Positions 1 to 9,164 of a stretch of DNA of 37,101 nt are shown here, in pieces; position 1 is the stretch's first letter, and each line of letters starts with the position of its first letter. Source of the DNA: Scytalidium lignicola (lineage: Eukaryota; Ascomycota; Leotiomycetes); the NCBI GenBank assembly GCA_002812745.2, contig NCSJ02000394.1, forward strand, positions 1-37,101. Reading direction: 5' to 3'. The notes under the pieces are model-generated. The model had not been told where the DNA came from and made no database searches. It saw only the letters and a program-made list of their open reading frames with translations. Both the position numbers and the translations under genes were made by a program.

Positions 1-792
1 ACCCGAGGCACTTTGGCCGGCGCAGCACCCGCCAGGCCAGTGTCTTTGCGCTGGCTGAGCAGCTGCAGCAGGCCTGTTGGGCTCGGGTGGCTGCAGCTCC
101 CCGGCTTGAGCGGGGGAGGTGGTTCCGCTTGTCCCCCGATCGTGCTGAGTCGGATACCGAGGATGAGGAGGACGACGAGGAGGAGGAGAACAAGGAGGAT
201 GCAGGTCGGGACTACCCAGCGCTCAAGGACGAGGCCGTCATCAATATAGCCCTCGTGAATTTCCTAAATGCCGTGACCCTGGGCACTGGCACGGAGCGCT
301 GGTGGAACCCTGAGCGGAAGGCCTTCCACGCCTCCTTTGGCACCGATGCCAATGGAGAGCCCGTCGGTTTGGAGGCCCATGTTGACGGGCATTTGCAGGA
401 GCTGGGTACCGGGCACACCCATGCGCTGGTGGAGGTGAAGCGGACGGCACGCACGGCCAAGCTGCGCATGCAGGAAGGGGCGGAGATGGTGACCTAGATC
501 TCCCAGGCCGCGCAGACCGGCCACAATCCGGAGCGGTAAGTAGACTCTACCCTATACACTAATTGGAATCATTTGCTAACAAGCCAAAAGGCGGCCCATA
601 GTGTCCCAGGACCGAGATCAGATTTTCGTGACCTTTGCCGGGTACGATGCAAATTACCTGCGGTACCTGGGAGGGGATCCGGGCCCTGTCTCCTTCCTGA
701 CGATGCATGAATTTGGCTCATGGGATATCCGGAATCCTGACCATATGAACTTCTTTGGCGCCCTGGTGGTTGCCATTGCGACGCCCCCGTGA
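1..792 (+). pseudogene. 5'-truncated PD-(D/E)XK nuclease-like accessory gene with a nonsense mutation
   Basis: The frame is open from base 3 at the window edge, so the true start lies upstream; the GTG at 87 is not a real start. It has an acidic Asp/Glu run (about 147-203), then a conserved-looking domain. An Asp codon at 384-386 and Glu-x-Lys codons at 432-440 (EVK) fit the D...ExK core of PD-(D/E)XK nuclease-like proteins common as multi-copy fungal hypotheticals. A TAG at 495-497 sits where this family (from memory) has Trp before Ile-Ser, so TGG to TAG is likely. The frame then continues, with a 55-nt intron at 536-590 (GTAAGT, branch GCTAAC, AG), to a TGA at 790-792; the C-terminal part has FLTMHEFGSWD and a hydrophobic tail. 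It is clearly more GC-rich than its neighbours. The family call rests on motif and remembered similarity; cellular role unknown. Confidence 0.68.
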
Positions 793-1920
793 TGTGGAAG
801 TGGATGGGCCCTCTGTAGTTGCGCTGCTTCGTGGGGAAAGCTTCAAATAGGCTCCATTGCAATCAGTAGGCCGTAGGACGAACAGGCATGGATGTCCTAC
901 GCGGGCCCAACCGCAAGTATCAACTAGCATGGTAGTCATGTATATAGTCAATTCTAAGTTCCTGTTTGAGGATTCTAAGCTTTCAGAGATGATCCTGGTG
1001 ACTGTCTCTTCCAACTCCGTAATATGCAAGCTGTCCATGCCCTTAGAGTACATACGAACTGCGAAACAGTACTCTGATGATTTGCCGTTTTTGCTACGGT
1101 AATACAGCTGGATATCTCTAGATGGCAGCGCCTGGAACCTGCGCACTACTCTTGCGTGCTGCATATCCTTCTGCTGTTTAAGAGTAGCTTAATCCGCAAT
1201 GCAGCCACTTTCTCTACACAATAATATCGTCACTGCATGAACCTTACCACAATCGGCGGGCACAGAAGTCAACCAACTTATCCGGTAAGTTATGAGCCTA
1301 GATTACGCAGTTATATGCAACTAAACTAATGAGAGTCTAAATCAACTCCGGTCAAAGATCCTTGTGAGTTTTATAAGGAAGCACGGACTATCAGGACATC
1401 TTGATAGGTTTAGAGAAGTAGCTGTGTTTGAAATCGGTACGGTAACAGGCATCAACCAGATTTATGGAAACTACAGTACGTGGACACTTGTCTGAGTGAA
1501 CACGCTTATTTAATGCATTTTCAGTACGAATTAGCAGTTTTGACAATCTTCTACAATCATGATCATCGTTATAACAATATACAATACAATCTCTACTTTC
1601 CTTAAAATCACAACACCTTTTAGTGTTGCATAAACTTTATATTTATAAAGGTGTAGTTTATCTGATACGAGGTAGTGTTAAAGATATATGTAAAAATTGC
1701 TATACTACCATTTACGTATGGGCTGGCCGATTCATGAATGGGCCATATTTACGCATGGGCCATAAGGGGAGGTGGAAGAATCTGCCAATTAAAAGAATGA
1801 TAGTGTACTCGAGGACTACAGTAACGTTCGAAATCAACTTCAGGTTCCACTCATTGACTTTGTATTTGCGCCACATTCTAGAGCACACACTAGTATCAAT
1901 ATAGGTAGCTCTTTTCCCAA
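793..1920. other. Intergenic region, no supported gene
   Basis: Over 1.1 kb with only short open frames that lack recognisable motifs, introns or family similarity. The A+T content rises between about 1,480 and 1,720. It holds the 3' flank of the pseudogene and the 3' flank of the minus-strand methyltransferase. I see no tRNA, LTR or clear repeat here. Confidence 0.6.
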
Positions 1921-2872
1921 TTAAGCCTTTTTCTTGAGCACGCCCCAAATCCTAGGCAAGTAACTATACGGATCGTCGGCCACCTCAATGTCACCAGGGT
2001 TCTCCCACTCCCCAGCCGCAAGGATATCCGCCTTGATATCCCGATTTATACAACACCCGACGAATGCGCTCCAAATAGGATTCAAACAAACTATTCTTAT
2101 ATTAGCCCCATCCACACAGCTTCCAAAGCACACCTTTAATGTGCGAACCAATACGTACCTTGTGTCGTGGCCGTAACAGTATCCTTATTCTTCTCATGCT
2201 CCCAAAATACAAAGCTACCCCCAGGCTTTAACAACTTCCACACCTCTCTCATCACACTCTTCACATCCTTCACTGCGCACAGCACTTGGATACTCAGTAC
2301 GGTGTCCATACTCCCCTCTGTAATCCCCTCCCTTCTCAAAATCTCGCTTTCCTCAACACCACACGCTAGAAACTTGTACTTATCCTGGAGATCAAGTTTC
2401 TTAGCCTTTGCGGTAAGGGTGTCTCTATAGTGGGGGTTGGGATCAACGGCGTATATGAACTTTACGAGGGATGGATCGTAGCGCTGGATTTGGTTGCCTG
2501 GTCCGGGGCCGAGTTCGAGGATTTTGCCTTGAGCGGAACAGACAAGGGAGGAGACACACGTGGTGTCTTCATAGGCGATAAAGCCGCTGGCTGTGCATGA
2601 GATTTAGTATGTTGGGGGTTTGGGTTGAAGACAGAGAAGTTACAAGTTGTGATGAAGAGTTTTGCTACGGCGGCGTCTCGAATTCGTTGGGGATGTGTAA
2701 GTGAGGCGAGGCCGTCTTTGCGAAGGGCTTCTTTGAAAGCGTCGTAGTGCACTATTTTAAGGAATTAGTATGTTGGTATAAGTGAGGATGAGGAAGGAGA
2801 ATTACATTTGACGGATAACCAGATGAGCTGGAATAGTCTGAAGATGCCACTGAGGCGGCTATTACCGGCCAT
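1921..2872 (-). CDS. METTL7/TMT1-like SAM-dependent methyltransferase, membrane-anchored type
   Basis: Four exons on the minus strand: 2872-2806, 2751-2644, 2590-2159, 2090-1921. Introns are 54, 53 and 68 nt with GT..AG ends and branch-like CATACTAAT, CATACTAAA and GGGCTAAT. The joined frame gives 258 aa. A hydrophobic N-terminus (about residues 8-21) fits a membrane anchor. Motif I is ELGPGPG at 84-90, an acidic binding loop YAVDPN is at 105-110, GSMDTVLSIQVLCAV is at 151-165 and LLKPGGSFVFWEH at 178-190. These and the C-terminal WxxFxGCxxxRD...PRIWGV pattern match class I Methyltransf_11 proteins of the METTL7 type. Animal members are lipid-droplet/ER thiol methyltransferases; the substrate of this fungal homologue is unknown. 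The ATG at 2870-2872 is the first that leads into the spliced frame. No lesions seen. Confidence 0.85.
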
Positions 2873-3507
2873 GGTGCTTTATTTAATATAACTTGTGTCA
2901 CGCAGAGATCTAAGCGAGCATTTATTGTGTGTGTGGTAGGAAAGGAGACGAGCTCTTGTTGAATTGTGTGTATGGTCTAAATAAGAAAGGACGATAAAAT
3001 GAGTTTAGTGCTCGATGTGCTGATATAAAACGAGCTCTGCTGCAGTGCGCTAAGTGCTCGGAGATCCATTCCACCGATCATCCCCACTTCCAAGTGACAA
3101 CCTGTAAGCATAAAGATGATAAATTATACTGAGGCAGTGATATATCCTCATGTAATGTAAGGGCGGATCGAGCAAAAACAAACAGAAGTAAGTTTTTCCA
3201 ATACGTAGGTATGGGTTGAGCTGATAGGACGTTCCCAAGGCTTATAAACCTTAAGAAGGATGTGACTGCTGTGTGCTTGTTGATAGGACCACCGCAATGC
3301 TCCAGAGGCGAGAGATATTTCCTGTTGAAGAGGTCAGGAAAAGTTCGCTGCCGCCAGTATGGGTGAGGCTTCTAATTCTGCGGTAAGGCATTGTGATATT
3401 CGAGAGTAAATATCGCTTGATTTTGAGAGGTAGCAGTGAGTTCCTTCTACAGAACAGAGCTCACGCAAAATCAAGCCCCCCAAATTGAGGGTAGAAGTCT
3501 ATATCTT

Positions 3508-3580
3508 CACGTGACACAATAGAGTTCTGATGCTCAGCGATATTGACTAAATCCTCAGGCAAAGTTGGATATGTCACGTG
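3508..3580. promoter_or_regulatory. Pair of CACGTG E-box palindromes
   Basis: CACGTG occurs at 3508-3513 and again at 3575-3580, 67 bp apart, both embedded in a TCACGTGA-like context (TTCACGTGACA and GTCACGTGAGA). Such sites bind bHLH or bZIP regulators in fungi. They lie about 640-700 bp upstream of the methyltransferase start and 1.3 kb from the transporter; functional assignment is a guess. Confidence 0.25.
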
Positions 3581-4254
3581 AGACAAGAAGCTGAGCGAAT
3601 AGGGATGCAGTCCTAAGCCGATTTCGAACGCTACTGCACAGTAAGGACTTTAATATGTGAGACTTTGGCAGACGCGAGACGATAAGGCCGATGCTGGCTT
3701 GAATGCGACTTTAGATCCAGGATCTGTTCAACCAAGATTTTGTTTATGTCCGTAAGATTTTTGTGCCTGGAGAAATCATTACTGAGCTGGATGTAAGTTA
3801 CCAGGCGTTACAGTACCTCCAGCCACAGTTGATCTTTATGCCTAAGGCTCAGAACTGTTGCAGCCATAGTGCGAGGTCCTAAAGTTCGAGTACGACCTTT
3901 TCATATGTATTAGGAGTGATAAGAGCTGGATGGTGGAGCTATCGTGAAGGAACTCTATTTTCCTAGAAACAGAGACATTTCCATAAACCAGGCCCGAGGG
4001 CGTTAAATACTAAAGTGTGGGGAAATCTGGGGTACTGGGTCTCCAATACGGGGTAAGAGGACGTACGCAGGGAACAGGAATTCCCTACCACCATACCGGT
4101 AGTTGCAATCCTCGGCTGCTTGGGCGATCAGCCGAAGTCTTGAGCATTAATTTGAGATTGCTTAAACATGTCCTTTTTAGGCTGAAAGCTAAATCGTACC
4201 TCCTCTTGGAAACACTCCTAGCTGCTATAGCGTTGAGAATTTGCAGGGTGCATT

Positions 4255-4283
4255 GTCGCGGGATGCGTTCGTCGCGGGATGCG
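4255..4283. repeat. Two-copy direct repeat GTCGCGGGATGCG
   Basis: The 13-mer GTCGCGGGATGCG occurs exactly at 4255-4267 and 4271-4283, separated by TTC (16-bp period). It is GC-rich in an otherwise AT-leaning intergenic stretch about 600 bp upstream of the transporter. It could be a regulatory tandem site or chance duplication. Confidence 0.6.
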
Positions 4284-4475
4284 AGACAACGGGGATACAA
4301 TTAAAATGCCGCAGATGCCACAAACATACCACTAACATACCATAGGTCTTATATAGGTCTGTAATTATCAACTCCCACTCCCTTACCGACATCATCCTCA
4401 TGTCCAATTCCTTCCTTGGGCGGGCTAACGAGCACCCCGCATTACTTTAGAGCACAGATCTACGGAGAAGGAGTT

Positions 4476-4616
4476 CCGTGTATTTACGGGATACGCTTTC
4501 TGGCCATGGTGTTTATTTGGGGTTCTCTTGGTCTGGAGGTGATTATTTTAAGCCCCTCTCTTTTTTGATCCCGGTGAACTCCAATATTTTAGGCCGTCGG
4601 GCGATTTACGGGATAC
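4476..4616 (+). promoter_or_regulatory. Paired CGG-N8 elements upstream of the MFS transporter
   Basis: CCG-N8-CGG at 4476-4489 and CGG-N8-CGG at 4598-4611 share the 13-mer ATTTACGGGATAC (4482-4494 and 4604-4616). Spaced CGG triplets are the standard recognition form of Zn2Cys6 regulators, and CGG-N8-CGG in particular is the known form for AmyR-type sugar regulators. They lie about 260-400 bp before the transporter ATG. Identity of the binding protein is inference; the Zn2Cys6 gene at 9165 is one candidate. Confidence 0.4.
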
Positions 4617-4874
4617 CCTTTGTGGCTATTCGGCTTGTCTGTGTTCTTTGTACTTAAGACTGCTTTAGAGGACGAAGTTCCCTCTCTGTCCTGAAGTTTG
4701 GTTGATTCCCATATTCTAAGCTACTAAATATAATTCGTTGCAGTAGATCCCTGCTATAATCAAGAGATTACTAAGTTCACACTGAATTCCGGTGCATCTT
4801 ATTATAAACGAGATATATGGGAAATTTCTATTTCTTAGAACTCTTCTGTATCACAAAGGTTTAAATGATCAGAT

Positions 4875-6461
4875 ATGGATATTCCAACACCTACTCTTCT
4901 CGTCATGGACAAACCCCCAAATCGATGGACGACGCTTCTTGCTAGCAAAACATTTCTGTTCTGGAGCATTTATTCCTTCCTATCTTTGGTTGTTATTGGA
5001 TTTGACCTGTCACTTGCAGGCCAAGTCCTTTCAATGCCAGCCTTCAACAAGGAGTTCGGAAGGATCTTTGAAAACTCTTATGTCACTCCTGCGCTTTGGC
5101 AGTCCTTGTGGAACGGAATGAGTCAGCTTGGCCAGTGTATCGGGGCACTGGTGTCTACACCCATCAGCAATCATTATGGCCGCAGGTGGTCTTACATTGT
5201 TGCCTCCTGCACTTGCATCGTCGGCATTGCATTTCAATTTGCCTCCCACGAATGGAAGCTGATGTTGGTGGGAAAACTAATCAATGGGTTTGGCCTCGGC
5301 ATGTGTTTCACCTTTGCACCACTCTATATTGGCGAGAACTGCTTTCCAGAACTGCGAGGGTTTTTCTTAGTCTTTCTCAATTGGTCAATTGTGTATGGGC
5401 AGTTTTTTGCAGCTCTCACGGCTCGATGGTCGGAGACCCTTTCTGGAAACGCCGCTTGGCGCATCCCCATTGGGATGCAATGGGTATTTCCTGTCGTTGC
5501 CTTGATCTTGATGCCGTTCTTCCCGGAATCTCCATACTACATTCTCACCAAAGAGAAAGATACAAAGAAGGCGCGAAAGGCCTTGGAAAGGTTATACAAC
5601 AAACGCAATGTTGAACTAATCGACCGACGAATGAGAGAGTTGCAAGTCGAGATTGCAGCATATGATCAGATTTCAGAGGGAGTTACATGGAAGGACCCTC
5701 TACGGAAAAGAAATCTGGAGCGCACAGGCCTTACTTTTCTCACAGGGGCAACCCAACAAGTCATTGGCACCTCCTTCATCTTTTCCTACTTTGGATACTT
5801 CGTGCAACTCTTTGGGGTCGCTCAACCTTTTGATATGTCAGTCGTGTTCTACCTTGCTGGTATCATTGGCAATAGTATGGCGTTTTACTTGATCGAAAGG
5901 ATAGGGAGGCGGACTCTAATCGTGCAGGGACTTCTTATTATGTGGGTCATGTTAATTCTGATTGGGGGACTTGCATTTGCTTCAGGAAGCAATATTCCTA
6001 ATGCTCTTGTGGCGTTATTTGTGGTTTGGGGCTGGATATACAATGTCACCCTTGGAGCTGGAGCTTTGGTTCTCTCATCTGAAATATCTGATCTCCGCCT
6101 CAGGGCTTATACTCAGCCTCTTGTGACAATTGCTAATGCTGGCGTCGGATGGATAAGCAATTTCGTGTCACCATACCTGATTAACCCAGACGAAGCTGAT
6201 CTTGGAGCCAAAGTTGGACTAATTTTTGGTGGCCTTGGATTCCTCTCGTGGATATGGGCGTACTTCTATGTGCCGGAGACCAATTCTCTTACTTATGTAG
6301 AACTGGCGTATTTATTCGAGAACAAAACGAACCGCCGCAAGTTTCCGGAAGCAATTGCTAAGCATCGGCAAGATCTTGCTAGAGATGAAAAAGTTAGGGA
6401 GGGGGTTCTTGTAACCGGGGATGAAGGAAAAGGGGCTGTTGAGCATACTGAATCTGTCTAG
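4875..6461 (+). CDS. MFS sugar-porter family transporter (alpha-glucoside/hexose H+ symporter-like)
   Basis: Intronless, 528 aa, the usual length for fungal sugar porters, with about twelve hydrophobic segments and a charged central loop (about 222-285). Family signatures are in order: GRRW at 102-105, GxGxxFxxxPLYxxE...PELRG ending at 162, PESP at 217-220, QQxxGTSFIFSY at 294-305, ERIGRR at 341-346, and PETNSLTYVEL at 467-477 replacing the usual PETKGRSLEEID. The N-terminus (ASKTFLFWSIYSFL) and the PESPYYILTKEKDTKKARKAL loop resemble fungal alpha-glucoside/maltose permease relatives rather than glucose HXT proteins. A second ATG at 4905 (residue 11) is an alternative start. It imports or exports a small sugar-like solute across the plasma membrane; exact substrate unknown. 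CGG-N8 repeats lie upstream. Confidence 0.9.
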   Translation: MDIPTPTLLVMDKPPNRWTTLLASKTFLFWSIYSFLSLVVIGFDLSLAGQVLSMPAFNKEFGRIFENSYVTPALWQSLWNGMSQLGQCIGALVSTPISNHYGRRWSYIVASCTCIVGIAFQFASHEWKLMLVGKLINGFGLGMCFTFAPLYIGENCFPELRGFFLVFLNWSIVYGQFFAALTARWSETLSGNAAWRIPIGMQWVFPVVALILMPFFPESPYYILTKEKDTKKARKALERLYNKRNVELIDRRMRELQVEIAAYDQISEGVTWKDPLRKRNLERTGLTFLTGATQQVIGTSFIFSYFGYFVQLFGVAQPFDMSVVFYLAGIIGNSMAFYLIERIGRRTLIVQGLLIMWVMLILIGGLAFASGSNIPNALVALFVVWGWIYNVTLGAGALVLSSEISDLRLRAYTQPLVTIANAGVGWISNFVSPYLINPDEADLGAKVGLIFGGLGFLSWIWAYFYVPETNSLTYVELAYLFENKTNRRKFPEAIAKHRQDLARDEKVREGVLVTGDEGKGAVEHTESV

Positions 6462-7027
6462 TGGCTGATGACTTGGAAACGAAATTTGGCGCGTAACGTT
6501 TTTAAGCGGTCTCCAAAATAGTTCGATAGGTGCGAACCTCAAGTCATAACTCTTATCTAGAAGAACTACGAATATTGACGGTTTCTAGAATGTGCTGTGT
6601 GTCTTCCATATCTATTTTAATAACTATGCAAAATGTGAACGGCTGTTAGAGTATGAGTTCTTGTAGTAGAGGCGTTGAAGAAGTACTTAGCAAGGTGAGA
6701 TTATGCATCTGTACAAAGGAGGTAAAATTTAGTCATGTTCAGTAAATTTAAGGGGCACTAGATAGCAGGACACGAAGCATGCAAAATGGAGGGCATGTTC
6801 TCTAATCTTAGACTCTAGACGGATTCCCTAGCTCATTCATTAACACCCACTTCACCGTTATTCAGTGGCTCCTTGCCTTCTATAATGCTTTCACTTTATC
6901 TACAATTTAGGTTGAATATCCAGCTAAGGTTGTTTCTTATTGGAATACACTTAGGTGTGTAACGCAGCGTTGCAAAGAAAACCGTTCTAAATGAAAATAC
7001 TAATACAATATGATAAATGCCAAGGAT
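6462..7027. other. Convergent intergenic region, nothing specific seen
   Basis: This is the shared 3' flank of the plus-strand transporter and the minus-strand oxidoreductase. It is AT-leaning, with no open frame of note, no repeat and no RNA gene that I can recognise. Confidence 0.6.
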
Positions 7028-8537
7028 TTAGAGTTCAGCTGTGATCTTCATCTTCTCCTTTCCTTCCTCCTCCATATCCTCCCTTGCATTTAGTCTTTTC
7101 CACATCTCCGAACATCCAACGTCATTTCCATGTTGCGTTGCCGGTTGAAGAAATTCAAAGCTTGGCAAACGCGCATATATTACTTCATTTACCTGTACAA
7201 AATTAAAAGTTAGGACAGTTGGGAAAATCGAGCTGTAGCAAAATTACGTTACCTTTCCGAGAGTAAGTTTAAGAGATCCTTCCAGAGGAATAGGGGTGTA
7301 TGTTTTTAGTGTGGAGTTCCCACTTATAAGTTTCAAAATATTCTGGACGACAATTTCGGCTTGGAATAGAGCAGCACGAGCCTGTTTAGGCCCTCCAGTG
7401 TGAGCTATATCACCCAAGGCGAAGTAATGCCCGTCATGGAATACTGAACTGGCATTTGAGTCGGCACCACTCGCGATGTTTTGGATCTGGAGCGTTTTGC
7501 CGACGAGAATTTCTCCATTTGGAGCGAGACATCTCGAAGCACCTGGAAGGAACATTCCTGAATTCGGTCTCAGGCCTGTACAAGGGAGCTGTAAAAACGA
7601 GTCAATACAGGTTTTATAAGGCTCATATGCAGCTAGAGATAGAGCATATGAAGCAAACTAGAAAGTGAAAAGAACTGAAAAGATTGCCACATACTATTAA
7701 GTCGAAGCTCTGTTGTGATCCGTCCGCCAAAGTAAGCACATTTCGAGCCTTGCCATCATCATTCTGTTTAAAATTTCTGGGAGATGGGATATTTGGTCTT
7801 TCATTCAAAAGAACATTGATGCCTAGCTTCTTTAATTGCTCAAATACATATTCATGTAGCTTCGAGCCAAATCGTGGTAAGAGGTGGTCTCTGGAGTGGA
7901 TGAGAGTAACCTTCTTATCTGGATACGTATCCTTGATATCCGCTACCAATTGTATACCAGCTGCTCCACCACCAATTACCGCAATATTCTGTGCAGACTT
8001 GATCTGCTGTTGGAAACTCTGCAGTTCTTCAATTGCGTCCGGGCGTGAGACAGACCGGAGTCTTGTTGGTGGAGGTTGTGCAGCGCCGGTTGCCACAACC
8101 AAATATTCATACGGGATACTCCGTCCATCAACAAGATCTACCTGTTTCTCATTGAAATTGACAGACTTTGCTTCGCCTTGGACGAGCTGGAGAATGCCTT
8201 TAGGTGCGCCGACTGCAATGCCATTGTATGGAACGAATGCTTTGGATTCGAGACCACCGACAACGGAGAAGCGAGGGAATGCAAAGGCATAATGAAAGTG
8301 CGAGTGTTTCTCTAGTAATGTAACGGTATAGCCTGATGGAAGAGTATTGGCAAGTCTCCGGGCAACACTAGTTCCTGCAAAGCTACCTCCTAGAACGAGA
8401 ACTTGTCGGGACGACGGCAGCATGCGGTAGGTCTTGCGGTGAATGATGGCGTAGATGGCTTGGAACCTTTGACGGACTGAGAGGACCGTCAGATAATAGT
8501 AGAATTGGGCAAAAAACCGATATTTTTGAAAAGACAT
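7028..8537 (-). CDS. AIF/AMID (FSP1)-like FAD-dependent NAD(P)H oxidoreductase
   Basis: Three exons on the minus strand: 8537-7695, 7588-7253, 7192-7028. Introns are 106 nt (7589-7694, GTATGT..ACAG) and 60 nt (7193-7252), both phase 0; the product is 447 aa. The N-terminus (1-38) is hydrophobic and basic and may be a membrane anchor or mitochondrial signal. The FAD Rossmann motif VLVLGGSFAG is at 46-55, the ATG motif at 149-151, the NAD(P)H Rossmann motif IAVIGGGAAG at 185-194 and the second FAD-contacting motif ALGDIAHTGGPKQA at 338-351. The C-terminal tail is charged (EDMEEEGKEKMK). The family uses FAD and NAD(P)H to reduce quinones or other acceptors and is linked to redox control or cell death in some fungi. 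It is divergent from the Zn2Cys6 gene. Met39 is a possible shorter start. Confidence 0.88.
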
Positions 8538-9164
8538 TTTGCTCTGCTGGTCTTGAGTTACATGTAGCTCTTCAAATATTGGGGATGAAGGTCACAAAGC
8601 TTGCTATCCTTCAGGCTCACGAACCAAGAGGAGAGCAGCGCAATGCGAGTATTTAAGGAATATGGAGATAAGGATAGCGGCTGGAAGTGAATTCGGACCT
8701 AGGAAGATGAGCTCACCATTTTTACAAATCTCCTTAAGGTTGTCACCGAAACCAATGCTTCTGCGCCGTGTATCCACGGTTAACTCCGAGCCCGCCGTAG
8801 GGTTCCGTAACATCCGTTTCTATTACAGACATACGAGTTATGCAAGGGAGGTTAGTGTTTCGTCTTCTTTCATAAGACGGATTGAACATGATTTGATAAT
8901 TTTTTTTNGTATTAAACTAAGTGTCTTGGTCCTCAATCTAGCATAACGAAGTCAAGCGGCAGTGGTTGTAGCCGTGTTGATAATTCGCCGTGATAAACCG
9001 GCACCCCCTGTTATCTCCGAACTCAAAAAATCGTCCTCCGAGGGATATTACTACTGCATAACCAATCCCTTAGACAAGCTTTTTCTCCCACCCGGCATCC
9101 TGACTATGGATTATCAGATCATCTGATAACATTCTTGTCTTTTATTCACTACTGCTCCCCCCGC
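8538..9164. promoter_or_regulatory. Divergent promoter region between the oxidoreductase and the Zn2Cys6 gene
   Basis: The 627 bp separate two divergent ATGs and should hold both promoters. Several CCG/CGG triplets cluster at about 8978-9042 (GCCGTG, ACCGGC, and TCCGA twice), of the type bound by Zn2Cys6 proteins, so autoregulation and co-regulation are plausible. One N occurs at 8907 next to a T run. The open frames across this interval have no family features. Confidence 0.45.
9111..9129. promoter_or_regulatory. Palindrome with paired GATA motifs
   Basis: TTATCAGAT-C-ATCTGATAA is a perfect 9-bp-arm inverted repeat around a single C, placing a TTATC and a GATAA in opposite orientation 36 bp before the ATG of the regulator. 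Paired GATA sites are the preferred targets of AreA/NIT2-type nitrogen regulators and related GATA factors. The regulatory role is inferred. Confidence 0.45.

Larger units (their letters stand above)
2873..4475. other. Intergenic region between divergent methyltransferase and transporter genes
   Basis: About 1.6 kb without a supportable gene; open frames near 3,050-3,240 and 4,017-4,407 show no domain. It contains two CACGTG palindromes, a 7-bp-arm inverted repeat (4112-4118 with 4129-4135, TCGGCTG/CAGCCGA) and a 16-bp-period direct repeat at 4255-4283. The right end is the distal promoter of the transporter gene. Confidence 0.55.

Noticed and set aside
13..249. Short plus-strand open frame overlapping the accessory pseudogene
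   Set aside because: It is a shifted frame over the acidic repeat region; the other frame has the conserved domain and the splice-compatible continuation.
718..1164. 148-codon minus-strand open frame
   Set aside because: It overlaps the 3' end of the plus-strand pseudogene, shows no domain or codon pattern, and is explained by the GC-rich sequence opposite.
1623..1948. Overlapping open frames on both strands (1,623-1,904 and 1,712-1,948)
   Set aside because: Low-complexity translations with no family features; chance frames in AT-leaning intergenic DNA.
2134..2158. 25-nt intron alternative at the third methyltransferase junction
   Set aside because: Too short for a fungal intron; the 68-nt intron ending at 2091 keeps the frame and has a branch site.
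4017..4407. Open frames on both strands in the transporter upstream region
   Set aside because: No recognisable motif or intron structure; the region looks regulatory.
8662..8946. 94-codon plus-strand open frame in the divergent promoter
   Set aside because: No domain, includes an N next to a T run, and sits wholly in the shared promoter.
9135..9164. TTG start extending the Zn2Cys6 protein by ten residues
   Set aside because: Not an ATG; in-frame ATGs at 9165 and 9189 are close by and keep the whole zinc cluster.
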